Assembly: GCA_031265205.1 (NCBI GenBank) | Contig: JAISCZ010000137.1 | Span: 1-52,454 of the forward strand | From: Deltaproteobacteria bacterium | GTDB lineage: Bacteria; Desulfobacterota; Desulfarculia; Adiutricales; Adiutricaceae | DNA: 52,454 nt | Direction of reading: 5' to 3' | Part shown: piece after piece, positions 43,042-52,454 of the stretch | Layout: each line of letters begins with the position of its first letter | How positions within the stretch are numbered: the first letter of the stretch is position 1 | The notes under the pieces: generated by a model | Told to the model about the DNA's origin: nothing | The model's database searches: none | Seen by the model: the letters and a program-made list of their open reading frames with translations, nothing else | Program-made: the position numbers and the translations under genes

Positions 43042-45072
43042 TTATTTAGACGATTCAATTTTTTCTTTTAATTTATGAGCGCCGTGGCGCAATTTATCAA
43101 TTTCAATATTTAATTTAGCCAAGTCTTCTTTTTTTAGTTCAATAGCTATATTTTTTAGGCTATTGACATTATCTTTCAGAGCGCGCGCTTGTTCAATAAA
43201 TTGTTTTGCTTTCGCGCCACTAAGAGTTTTGGTTTCTCTAATAATTGTGATGATTTCCCAACGCAGAGATCTGATATTTGTTATGAGTTCCGTTTGTTCT
43301 TCATTTTCTAATAACACTCTGGCGTGACCCGCGCCGTAAACGCCTATTCCCATTTTGAGAAGTCTGTTAGACTCATCTTTATATGGCTCCTCGTAGCTAA
43401 GGGTTCTGATATCTTTCATTGCCGCGAATGCCAATAATTCCGATTCTATCGCCGCCGTTTCGGCGTCTATATTATCGTTTTCATTTTCAATTTCCGTGAA
43501 ATTATCTTCATTTTCCGCGAAATCCGTTTCAATTTCAGGAACTTTAGGATTTGGGCGAGTAAATTGAAAATCATCGAATTCACTTTGATTGTAATCCTCT
43601 TTGTATTTAATCACTATGATAACATAAAATTTATCGTCGAGTATAAGGAGTATATCAGGAATACCTTGAGCCGCCGGAGGTTCAGCGATTACGGTAACTC
43701 CGCTCATAGACTGAAAGTACGCGAAAAGCGTGGATTGGTATAATTTCACGGAAGGAGCGTGGAGCGCTATCGGAATTTTTTGAAAAAGAGTGGATATTAT
43801 TTCAGTCAGCGCTAGATCATCTTCCGTTTTAATAGCTTGCTCGAATGAATTATTATCCTTTAGGATATCTATCCCAAAAAAATTATTTACGCTATCTGTA
43901 AAAACAGCGTTATATTCCGCGCCAACTTCTTCGTTAGGGGTTTTAAAATTATATAATTTTTGTCTTTTAACTATTCTGATTTTATCCACTGTCAGGTAAC
44001 CGGTCTGAAACAGAATTGGCACTGACGTTAAGGAACCGATAAATTCAGAAAATTTTACCGAATTTTCAGATAGGTTTAAAAATTTGTCGTAGGTAAAAGC
44101 CAACGGATTTTCGGAAATAATGGGAGTTAAAAACTTTGATGAAGGCGCGAGATCAATCCAATAATTATTGATTTTACGCTCGACAAAAAAATTAAGTAAC
44201 GAAAATGGATTAAGAACTCTCGATTTACCGTCCCAGCTATAGCCACCATATCTATTAAATATTAATTGCCGTAAATCAGAAACGGTCGCGTCTTTTGGCA
44301 GAGAGCCATTTTCCTTAATTTTTTTGAGAGTGGTGGGAAGACGATCGGAGAAACAGGATTCAAATTCATCTTGGGTAAAACCGCAGACGGTTGAGTATTT
44401 ATCGGCGAGAGTTATATCTTTAAGGTGATTAAATATTCCGGATTCCCATAATAAGCCATAACGGGTAGTTCCGGTTAGAAGCGCGAAGCGGAGGCAATCG
44501 CTAGTTTCAAGCGGTTTTAGTTGTGAATAGAAACCCTTTAAAATCTCCAAATTGGCCATCGCTAAAGCGCTATCGCGAAAATGAGCGCTCACTGGAGCGT
44601 CATAGTTATCGATTAGAAGCGCGACGGTTTTATCGTATTTCTTCCTGAGTTTGTCCACAAGCCGATTTAGCATTCGACCGGGAAAGTCGCTTTCAATAAT
44701 TACGCCGTGGGAGTCGCCGATACCAGTCAGCGAGTCTTTAAGAGTTTCTTGAAAAATTTGCGGAGTATCGCTAGTCATATTCATGTTCAGGCTAACGACG
44801 GGATAAGTATCCTTAAAATTATAATTAACGTTATCGTCCCCAATCCATAAGTTTTCAAAATATCCCTTTGGATTCAGAGGGTCCGCTGAACCTTTAAAAA
44901 GTTCTCCAATAGCGCTCAGAAGCAATGATTTCCCAAATTTTCTCGGTCTGGAAAGAAAATATGTTTCATTAGTTTTAGCCAGTTCATAAATAAATTGAGT
45001 TTTATCGGCGTAAACGAAGTTTGATTTTATTATTTCACTGAATGATTTATCGCCTAACTCAATCTTTTTCAT
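43042..45072 (-). CDS. AAA-ATPase-like/DUF1703 protein with altered catalytic motifs
   Basis: A 676-residue relative of the protein at 16399-18429. The P-loop-like RPRKFGKSLLLSA is at 42-54. The Walker B segment reads ALLIDNYDAP near 166-175, with Asn where the family has Glu (IDEYD). The nuclease part near 470-490 has IPDILLILDD (the Asp kept) but VIIVIKYK, so the Glu of ExK is replaced. An acidic insert (ENEDNFTEIENENDN) follows, and the last 100 residues are helical, probably coiled coil (KEDLAKLNIEIDKL). The frame is intact despite the substitutions. It may be inactive as enzyme but kept as a binding protein, or be at an early stage of decay. Confidence 0.82.
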   Translation of the reverse strand: MKKIELGDKSFSEIIKSNFVYADKTQFIYELAKTNETYFLSRPRKFGKSLLLSAIGELFKGSADPLNPKGYFENLWIGDDNVNYNFKDTYPVVSLNMNMTSDTPQIFQETLKDSLTGIGDSHGVIIESDFPGRMLNRLVDKLRKKYDKTVALLIDNYDAPVSAHFRDSALAMANLEILKGFYSQLKPLETSDCLRFALLTGTTRYGLLWESGIFNHLKDITLADKYSTVCGFTQDEFESCFSDRLPTTLKKIKENGSLPKDATVSDLRQLIFNRYGGYSWDGKSRVLNPFSLLNFFVERKINNYWIDLAPSSKFLTPIISENPLAFTYDKFLNLSENSVKFSEFIGSLTSVPILFQTGYLTVDKIRIVKRQKLYNFKTPNEEVGAEYNAVFTDSVNNFFGIDILKDNNSFEQAIKTEDDLALTEIISTLFQKIPIALHAPSVKLYQSTLFAYFQSMSGVTVIAEPPAAQGIPDILLILDDKFYVIIVIKYKEDYNQSEFDDFQFTRPNPKVPEIETDFAENEDNFTEIENENDNIDAETAAIESELLAFAAMKDIRTLSYEEPYKDESNRLLKMGIGVYGAGHARVLLENEEQTELITNIRSLRWEIITIIRETKTLSGAKAKQFIEQARALKDNVNSLKNIAIELKKEDLAKLNIEIDKLRHGAHKLKEKIESSK

Positions 45073-46482
45073 AATTAATTACGCTCTATTCTCGAATGCC
45101 ATATTCGCATTCAATGAAGGATACAAAAGGAATCCTAAAAAAAATTCGCTATAGAGTAACTGTTAATAAAACCTCGAACTATTCGCGGCCCATAGAGGCT
45201 CAAAAAGGGTAATAACGCGACGGTTTTACTAGTGGGAACTCTTCAAGCGGCGAGTCGCTCCACGCTAAAAGTCCAGGGTAACCCGCAAGGTTAGTCGCGA
45301 TGTCAATGACAGCGTCGCCCAAGTCTTAAAGCGATAGAATACTAACATAAAATGGCTCCTATTTCCACTGTTTTTGATAAAAATTTATAAAAAGGCCTAA
45401 TATCGGCGTTCGCTATGAGGGTGGCCAAAGAGAGGCTTAGTCATGGAGCCGTATTCGCGGCGGGCGGTCGGCGCGGGTACTTTCACGGCGAAAGAGTGAT
45501 GACGATTGAGCGCTTTCAGTCCCAAAGGAATAATTTTGCCATACTTTTTAACTACACTTTTAATTACAGACGCAAAATGGCGCCACTGGCGTTTTTCTCA
45601 TACGCTTAATCCGCGCGCGTCGTAGTCGCGTTTGTCGTTTCAAAACCAGAATGAAGCGTCTGGAAGGTTGGTATTGGCTCGCGGGGTCATCGCCTATTCC
45701 GCCTTGAAGATGGCCAGGGCGAACTGGCTATAGTTGTACCGAAATTTCAAAATCCGCGGATATAATTTGCGAATCAATCAATTCGAACTCGCGGACTTGA
45801 GTGTAGAGTCATTTGGGAGCGCGCGTTCGTTAAATTTTGTATATCCAAATATATCGTTCGCGATCTTTAGAAGAGCAGTGAAATTACTTGCCAATTAATT
45901 CAATGATATCCCAGAATAAAGCGTGAATGATTCAATCGACAACGGATAAAGGACAATTGACTTTAAAACAATAAACTAGCCTTACAAGTTAGCGTCAACC
46001 ATGTGACATGGATAATTGTGTTTATCGCTATATACTGGAAGATGAATTTGACAATTCAGCTTCCTAATTCATGAGCGGATGAGAAGAAGGGGCGTTGGCT
46101 TCTCGACTTACTGGGCATCCATTGTGGATGACGAAATTAAGTTAAAAAGTGAGAGCAGAAGGGAACTCCGAAAATATTAGTTCTAAAATGCCTGAAAGCA
46201 TGATTTATGAAGTGGTACAGAAATCAGCGATCGTTTGTTTGTAAGCGTTTGTTGAATGAATTATATAAAAGAAGAATTATTTTATAATCCTACAAGTCGG
46301 ATAACATATACTCAAATCAAAGTACCCATTCAGGTCACCTCAATACCCAACATCTGCGGAAATGGACGAATAATGCGTGCTGAGGAAGGTGGGTCAAGGA
46401 GGTGGACGATGGGGAAGGCTAGTAAGGAAGAGGCGGGCTGGATGTTGAGGGCTAGAGTATGGAAGAGCTGAATGGATACTAA
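45073..46482. other. Long intergenic region, no gene recognised
   Basis: About 1.4 kb of mixed composition. Open frames are short and show no known motif. TTTCACGGCGAAAG at 45480-45493 is a small palindrome. A plus-strand frame at 46256-46471 has no ribosome binding site. It may be decayed DNA next to an IS element. Confidence 0.4.
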
Positions 46483-48241
46483 TCAAGAAGGTAACGTGAC
46501 TCCCATTTTGTTGAGAAACATTCTGTCCCGCAACGTGATCTCAGTAGTCCATCTTTTTGAGGCGAGTTTGGATGAAATCTTGACACAATCAACGGTATCA
46601 AACCACTGCAACACCAAGTAGATTGGCGAATTATCAAGCCAGCTTTTCAGCTTTTTCTCGATTAACAAATTAGCCGATTCATCGTGAAATGGGTCACCGT
46701 TCTTTATCCCGAGATGTTTCTTCATATGCCGGATCTCCTCGCTCAGGTATTCATAATAGCACAGTGCGACAAACTGTGTAAACATACGCCCCCTCAACGT
46801 ATCCGTATCCCACACCCTGACCCTCATCACGTCGGCACGGCTCTTCATGGATTGAAAAAATGACTCGATCGTCTCGCGATTGCGATACTTAACAGAGGCA
46901 GTCAAAAGGATTCTTCTCGTGGTTTGAGACGAGAGCAAAAAAACCATGGTGTCTCTTAGCTTCCTTGCAGGCATCCTCGTTGAAGTATACATGGATATCG
47001 TCTCCCCTCCGTTTGACATGCAGGTACTTAACGACCTTTTTTAGCGCGTTTTTGGGAAGGTCATCAATGTTGATACCAGCCTCAATGTTTCTGCGCAACT
47101 CAATCATGTCGTTGTCGAAATAAACATCTTCCTCCGCCTTTTTTACGGAATTGTAGTATAAGTGAAGATAGACTCTCCTTTGGAATATTTCCTCATCGCC
47201 CTTTTGAACGCCGAGTTTCTTGTTATCATACTTACTGACTTTAACAAAGTTGCGCATGAGCTGGATCGTTAGCCCATGAGTTCCCGCATCGAACGGGCAG
47301 GCGCTGGTCACGCTCCCAAAGTCGTCCAGATGACTGTCAATCTCTGCCTTTACCCATTTGAGGCTACTCTTTACAAGCGTTATGAAATCGAAATGCGCGA
47401 GAAAGAGTTCCGCTAAGTTGTGTTCTGAAAAATAACCGTTATCTGTCACGATCTCGGCATCTCCCAAGCCAAGCGCGGATAGCTGCCTTAGGGCATTTTC
47501 TATTGTAATCACGTCCGGGATGTTGCCAGGTTGTTTCGTGAACGCGACAGGTTGCCTTGTTTCGATTGAATACAAGGTCAGTAGTTTGATGGTCTTCAGT
47601 CCGTCTTTATCCTTGTTGAAACCATACCGTGCCTCAATCTGGTTTTCTGAATATGTTGATATAGTCGTAGAATCATATGCCAAAATGGCCCTGTTTTTGA
47701 TGCTGGCGTACCGATTCGCGAAAAAACTCTGTTGCAGTGATTCATCACGTCCAACTTGCGAGAATAGGTTGTGGTAGACATCCTCCGTCATCCCATCCTC
47801 GTAGGGGAGCAAATGATTGAACTGCCACGTGAGAATGCCTGGCAGGCTTTGCCCTTTAGTAGCGAGCAGATATCTGGCGATGGATATGATCTTCTGCGCG
47901 GTGCCAAGATCCGTGTTGGAATAAAGCCCATCGTCTATCCCCGACACGGAGCCAATGTGGTCAATGAGTTCCATCATGCCGACATGGTCATGGCATGCCG
48001 TTATTTCTTTGTTTGATTTCGCCTCTTTGTCGAGATGTGGCTTTTTGGGTCTGGTTTGGACCGGTATTTTGGAGCCTTTTGGAATTTTGGATAAAAGCTT
48101 GGTGCCCAGCACTTTGTTCCATTTCTTATCCACGTCATATATGGTTTTCCGCTCAAGAATATAGATGTCACCGTTCTTTTGGGTGTTATGGACGATACGG
48201 GTTTTGATCTCTCCAGATGCTTTAGCGGACAATCCAGTCAC
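46483..48241 (-). pseudogene. IS1634-like (IS4 superfamily) transposase, frameshifted
   Basis: Two overlapping minus-strand frames encode one DDE transposase of about 585 residues. The first 450 codons (48241 to 46889) include YDSTTISTYSEN (first Asp), IVTDNGYFSEHN (second Asp) and RRVYLHLYYNS. The second frame supplies the region with the catalytic Glu: VKYRNRETIESFFQSMKSRA (Y-x2-R-x3-E-type) and MFTQFVALCYYEYL. The break is near 46897, where CTCTGTTAAG yields a stop; skipping one T restores the frame. Programmed frameshifting is possible in IS elements, but no slippery run is present, so a mutation is more likely. Terminal inverted repeats were not identified. Confidence 0.82.
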
Positions 48242-48253
48242 CTCCTAATTGAG

Positions 48254-48284
48254 TACATGTTATCAGAACATGTACTCAATGTCA
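48254..48284. promoter_or_regulatory. Perfect 13-bp inverted repeat upstream of the transposase gene
   Basis: TTGAGTACATGTT and AACATGTACTCAA face each other across a 5-bp centre, 13 bp upstream of the transposase start at 48241. It could be an operator, a hairpin protecting the gene from read-through translation, or part of the IS end. Confidence 0.55.
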
Positions 48285-48384
48285 AGCCCACACCTAACAC
48301 AATGAAAATATGGCAATTATTGAGATCTCACTGACCATTGCCCAGAATTTTATCGATTTGAGTACAGATAATCCGACTTTAAGG

Positions 48385-49856
48385 TTATAATACAATCCAG
48401 CGTCCTTTTTTCCGACTTCCTTCCCGCCGAAGCAATCCCGAATTTTGGTACTCTTTCAGTTTGCGTAAAATTGTTCGTCTTGATTTTCTTGTCATTTCGG
48501 CTAACTGCGTTATAGTGACGTTAGGATCGGCCTTTAACAATTCTATCGTAGATTTATCTTTCCCATTTAAAGTGCCATCTTCCCCATTTAAAGTGCCATC
48601 TTCCCCATTTAAAGTGCCATCTTCCCCATTTAAAGTGCCATCTTTCCCATTTAAAGTGCCATCTTCCCCATTTAAGTGCCATCTTTCCCATTTAAAGTGC
48701 CATCTTTCCCATTAAAAGTGCTATCTTTCCCATTTGTTGTGTGACTTTGTCCGTTTATGTTTTCATTTGGCAAAATAAACCCTTCTTCGTAAGGGAGCGT
48801 GACTATGGTAAAACTGGGACTAAACTCAAAAATAGAACGATCGTACACTTTGAGTATGCGTTTCATACCTGAACCAATCTGCTCGACATAATCCAAGTCA
48901 CGAAAAACACGCATTAGCTCGCGATTACGTGGCATAGATCGGCAATTAAAGAAATCTTCTTCTGAAAGACCCTCGACTAATCCGCCACAAGACGTAATGA
49001 CAATCTTGTCTTTAAAAAGCTCTATAAGTGGAACTCCTTTAGAATAATCATTGTGTACAACAGCGTTAATAATAATTTCTCGTAAGGCGACACTGTTGAT
49101 ACGTTCTTTATTTATACGTCTTTGCGGTGTTATGAAAACGAACGTGCGGTTATCAGAATCCACGCGATCAAGAATCTTCTGTGCCGCGGTGATAAGGCAA
49201 CGATAGCCATATTCGCGGGATTCCGAGAGGTTAATCTTATCTGTACCCGCGTAAGTGGCAACTTTCATTGAATTGCCGTTCTCGTCTGCTAGAAGATAAG
49301 CCACATAATTGTATTTGCCATCGCTTCCGATCAAATCGAGATTTTCCTGAAATCGAGCTGTCAGCGTGAATTTCTTTTCACTGTAATAAATAGCCAATTG
49401 TTGAAAACTAAGACTTTGTCGTGGTGATGTAATATTCTGGAGTGTAAGTTTTTGACGTTTTGAAAGAAAATGCTCGATCATCTGCTTCGACATAGGTTGT
49501 ACGGAACTTCCAACCCGAATAAAACAGCCAACTTCAGACATTCCCTTTTTACGAATGTAGTAGGGACGAAGTTGACCGCAGGACACAATTACTCTTATTA
49601 TATTTTTATTATCAACGCAATCTTGTACGACATCGAACAAACCAAGAGTCTGCGGCCTTATATTATTACGAATTCTGTCAACAATTTGCCTCTGAACAAT
49701 ATCTGATTCATTTATGCCTCGGACGCTTCCATCGTCATCAAAACCTAATATTATCTCCCCGCCACCTGAATAGTTTAAAAAAGACACGACGGATTTTTCA
49801 AAATTTTCAGTTAGGTCGCGTTTGTATTCTGTTCTATTATCCTCGGGCATAATCAT
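48385..49856 (-). pseudogene. AlbA_2 / HATPase_c_4 transcriptional regulator, interrupted in a 21-bp repeat tract
   Basis: A regulator of the AlbA_2 (Schlafen-like) class. Residues 1-120 hold the AlbA_2 domain: TEYKRDLTENFEKSVVSFLN, then GGEIILGFDDDGSVRGI. Residues about 230-350 hold the ATPase-like part: LREIIINAVVHNDYSKG and EQIGSGMKRI. The C-terminal winged helix (PNVTITQLAEMTRKSRRTIL then RRKGSxxKGRW-type ending) lies in another frame, after a tract encoding DGTLNGK repeats. One repeat unit is 20 bp instead of 21, changing ACTTTA to ACTTAA, a stop codon at 48672-48674. The open part is therefore 394 codons, and the full gene would be about 490. Repair by slippage would restore the DNA-binding end. 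Confidence 0.85.
48562..48728 (-). repeat. Tandem repeat, 8 units of 21 bp (one of 20 bp), inside a coding region
   Basis: Units start at 48562, 48583, 48604, 48625, 48646, 48667 (20 bp), 48687 and 48708; a partial ninth follows. On the coding strand each unit gives seven residues of the type DGTLNG(K/E). Near identity between units suggests recent expansion, and the single short unit shifts the frame. Confidence 0.92.
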
Positions 49857-50201
49857 TCTCCTAAATTTTCAAAGTTTATTATATTATGTATCTTGCAGAA
49901 TGGCAAGTAAGTTGTTGACTTGGGGTGCAACAAATTATATTGACCTAAATTCTAAAGTTAAGCCCTTGTACCGGGTTAAAATTTTGAGTATATGGTGCAC
50001 AGTTTAGACAAGGGTTAAAGAATAGAAAGTTTTACTCTGACTGCCCATAAGCGTATGTCCATCCCTGAAATTGTCTAAGAGGCGAGACTCTCGCCGCATT
50101 ACCCCTCAGTCCAGTTTAAATGGGTTCCGGCGCCTTCCCCTGACTCCAGCCTTTTCAAACGGTCCACTTCCGTCAGTCTCCTTAAGGAGGCGAATGATTA
50201 C

Positions 50202-50504
50202 TAACCTGGCTATAGACGTGATGTGGGTTAGCTAGCCAGTTAAAAAGGGCTATAGACAAAACGAGGGTGTGAGATGAATGTCACAATGGCGGCAAGATAT
50301 CTGGTATAAAAATTGCTTATTATTGCAATAATTGTGCTAATTTTACTTATTGCTATATTTATCGCTTGGAATATATATTGCAATATTATGCATTTTAAGA
50401 GCCATTAATAACGCGTTAATGGCTTCACCGACATTTACTAACGTCACGTCTATAGGCTATCTCAACGTTTTCCTCTAACCCACGTCATCTCTATAGCCAG
50501 GTTA
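50202..50504. mobile_element. 303-bp element with 30-bp imperfect terminal inverted repeats (MITE-like)
   Basis: The left end (TAACCTGGCTATAGACGTGA, continuing to GGGTTAG at 50231) and the right end (CTAACCCACGTCATCTCTAT, continuing to CAGGTTA at 50504) are inverted copies with about three mismatches. Inside, CTATAGACGTGA and TCACGTCTATAG form a second inverted pair (50210 and 50444). No transposase is encoded. Target duplications are not obvious. The nearby ISKra4/ISLre2-like transposase begins only 39 bp away and might mobilise it. Confidence 0.65.
50313..50408 (+). CDS. Possible 31-residue hydrophobic peptide inside the MITE-like element
   Basis: From TTG 50313 to TAA 50406-50408 the frame encodes a very hydrophobic peptide (LLIIAIIVLILLIAIFIAW) with a short polar tail ending in HFKSH. 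It ends within a hairpin, GCCATTAA/TTAATGGC. The layout resembles type I toxins, but there is no clear ribosome binding site and AT-rich DNA readily gives hydrophobic frames. Confidence 0.25.
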   Translation: MLIIAIIVLILLIAIFIAWNIYCNIMHFKSH

Positions 50505-50542
50505 CAAAATATGATCTATAATTAATTTTGGCATTAAAATTG

Positions 50543-52188
50543 CTAATATTGATGGCTATCCCAAAGGTTTTGGTGACTATCCCTAACGTATGAAGGAGTG
50601 TAGTTTCTCGCGCCTAACGCTTCTAAAGCGCTTTCGATCTCGTACTTATTTTTAACGATTTCATTAACGACATTCCATAGATTGCTCTTAGATTTTGCCA
50701 TTAAACTTAGAATATACTGACCATTCTCCACATTCCACCGCATTCCAGTCTGTTTTAAACGTTGTTGCAATACAGTTCTGTTTGCGCTTTCGATACCTCC
50801 GCTCCCTATAATCCAACCATTCTTCCGATATGTCGTATAGTCAATATTATATTTATTATTAGTAATATAATTAGTTAAATTAATGCTACTTTTTGATAAT
50901 TGGCGCGAACTTATACCTTTTAGCTCTGTAAGTACTTCCTGATAACGGCCTTCTATGATTAAACTTTTCATTGCTTTAGCCCATGGTTTATATTTTATAT
51001 CAATGTTATCAAATATATCTTTAGCAAAAGTTGAAATATTTTCGCTCAAATGACAATAATCTAATATATGTTGAGAATCAGGAAATAATTCCTCCTTCAT
51101 ATATTTTATCCATGACGCGCCATCACTTAAAAGAATTGTTTTACCGTATGTTCCATAGCCATTCCTTAAAGCCAAGGCCCAAAGATGTTTTTTAAATTCT
51201 TCAGCAGAGCCCAGATAGGCGATATATTCTCTTTTACCAAGCCTTGCTTCTTCCTCTCCTTTTTCGTTATTGATTTTTTTAAAATTGTCCGTGGAAAATA
51301 CCATGCCCAGCTTATTTTCCATCCATGGTGATTTAATTATGCTGTCGTCATCTGATTTCTCTTTGTCTACGGGTTTTCTGACATGAAGCATGGCGCCATC
51401 AGTTTCAATATACAATATATGTGGTTTCTTTTTTTCTGGGAACATAAGTTTACCAGATTCAAGCAAATCCCAGGCTTCATTTGCGTCTTGTTGATCCTTT
51501 TCAAATATCAGTTTGCCGATGTTGTTTGCAATATTTCTTATGGTTTCCGAAGAAGTAATTATTTGAGTCGTTCTCTTAATCTCCTCTTCAGCTCCCTTAA
51601 AAGAAGGAATCTTCTGAACCAAATAAGCAACTTCGAGCATGGCAGACACGCTCATTTTAAAAGGAAGCTTATCTAACCCGAAGGTTTCATCAAGGGGAAA
51701 AACCAATTTTTGCTTTGTAAGGGCAAAAAGCTTTGAACTGTCCTCTTTTGTCACTGGCCTGAGGGCAGTCCTGGAGAATTTAAACTTGCCGAATAAAGTC
51801 ATAACGGAGCAAGGCAAATCAGAAAAAATTTTAAAATTTACGTTTTTTTCAGCAAATTCTCTTTTTTTTTATCAATGAAAGGAGTCTGGTCAATGGTTTT
51901 GACCTTTTCCCATGCCAGTTCTTGGGCTAGAGATTTATGCCTTTCGATGTAGTTCACCACCAACCCTTCAATATCGGTCAGTGAGAGAGGTAAATTGGGA
52001 TTAGCCGCCGCATTACTAAATACTTCATCAAACTCAAAAAGAATATCAAAATATTGTAGTAATATAGGATGACTGAACCTTTTTAAAGAGTCAGGATTTG
52101 TAAGAATCCCATAAAGAATAGAGATTAGTTCGCTAATTGTCTCCTCTGCTGACCTGTTTTCCCTATTTTTTCTCTCTTTATCCGCCAT
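50543..52188 (-). mobile_element. ISKra4/ISLre2-like DDE transposase in two frames
   Basis: The N-terminal frame (52188-51838, 116 codons) ends ENLLKKT at an A7 run. The main frame (51817-50543, 424 codons) carries LFGKFKFSRTALRP, then IETDGAMLHVRK (first Asp) and ILLSDGASWIKYMKEELFPD (second Asp, with ILDYCHLSENI following). GWIIGSGGIESANRTVLQQR completes the catalytic set. A single -1 shift at the A7 run (CTGAAAAAAACG) joins the two frames through KKNVNFKIFSDLP without a stop. This may be programmed frameshifting, common among IS elements, or a slippage mutation. Both halves otherwise look intact, so the element could be active. Element ends were not determined. Confidence 0.8.
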
Positions 52189-52454
52189 AGCGACTAAATT
52201 CCTCCAAAAAGCTAAAAAATTAGTTAGCCAGAGGACTTTAGCACATTAAAGACTCTGGCGCCGGAGCCAGTTCAAAATCCGGGCAATCAGACGACAGCCC
52301 AGCTGGAGCGGAGAGAGGGCGCGAGCCCTTTTCCTCCCTGAAGGCTGGAATAACTGACGAGTGGTTTCAAGTTTCCGACGGGGTAATGACGACAGCATGC
52401 CATTCAAGGGAAGTATGACGCAACACGGGAGGCCCCAAAGGGACCCCGCCAGGA
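52189..52454. other. Window edge, no gene recognised
   Basis: About 265 bp upstream of the transposase. The first part may contain the IS end and promoter; the rest is GC-rich without a motif. Confidence 0.35.

Noticed and set aside
45351-45363. A further att-like site (AAAATGGCTCCT)
   Set aside because: Only about 12 bases match, partly poly-A, with no integrase, ORF B or array nearby.

Overview
The window looks like a bacterial chromosome segment from a genome that is eroding and full of mobile DNA. The deltaproteobacterial flavour (HDOD protein, LspA, QueH, a NifHDKB-type set, very GC-rich spacers) and the many broken genes suggest a host-associated or endosymbiotic bacterium. That is an inference; no rRNA or other firm phylogenetic marker is present. 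Conserved genes lie between long GC-rich stretches in which I can sometimes read decayed genes (three P4-type integrases, one dxr/ispC).

Left part (1-5.4 kb): the tail of an IS630 transposase abuts a frameshifted tyrosine integrase. This is followed by a 55-residue membrane peptide, a Panacea-domain antitoxin with a two-helix membrane partner (PanAT-like pair), and an array of 16 degenerate boxes spaced 48-51 bp apart. Convergent to these lie a small unknown ORF and a split HsdM-like methylase. At 6.5-11.4 kb is a 1620-residue single-chain Type ISP (LlaGI/LlaBIII-like) restriction-modification enzyme.

Middle part (12-24 kb): a DUF3781 protein; two small paralogues of an unknown family, one with an added helix-turn-helix; a decayed dxr; an AAA-ATPase-like/DUF1703 protein; and a tRNA-Asn(GUU) followed by a second copy of the integrase module. 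That copy has the same order as the first: integrase, small membrane peptide, cargo, box remnant, convergent small ORF. It ends at a 16-bp copy of the tRNA 3' end, beside a third decayed integrase. I regard these modules as one family of tRNA-associated integrative elements.

Housekeeping-like part (23.5-29.9 kb): a small membrane protein, a zinc-ribbon protein, a plus-strand run (unknown N-terminal domain protein, HDOD protein, lspA, degenerate receiver-kinase, queH) and two tandem XRE-type regulators.

Nitrogenase-like locus (29.9-42.4 kb, all minus strand): a NitT/TauT-type substrate-binding protein, its ATPase, NifH-, NifD-, NifK- and NifB-like proteins, a NifX/NafY-type cofactor protein, then four consecutive paralogous permeases. 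NifE/NifN, NifV and other assembly genes are absent. The catalytic alpha-like subunit keeps the P-cluster cysteines and the cofactor cysteine but seems to lack the cofactor histidine. I infer a non-canonical nitrogenase-like reductase (compare methylthio-alkane reductase and group IV enzymes) coupled to uptake of a small organic compound. Both the binding-protein gene and the ATPase gene have a sigma70-like promoter, a leader of about 370-390 nt, and a terminator hairpin preceded by the same short motif. This looks like a duplicated riboswitch or attenuator of unknown class.

Right part (43-52.4 kb): a second, degenerate AAA/DUF1703 protein, a frameshifted IS1634-like transposase, an AlbA_2-ATPase regulator interrupted inside a 21-bp tandem repeat, a 303-bp terminal-inverted-repeat element that could encode a 31-residue hydrophobic peptide, and an ISKra4/ISLre2-like transposase in two frames.
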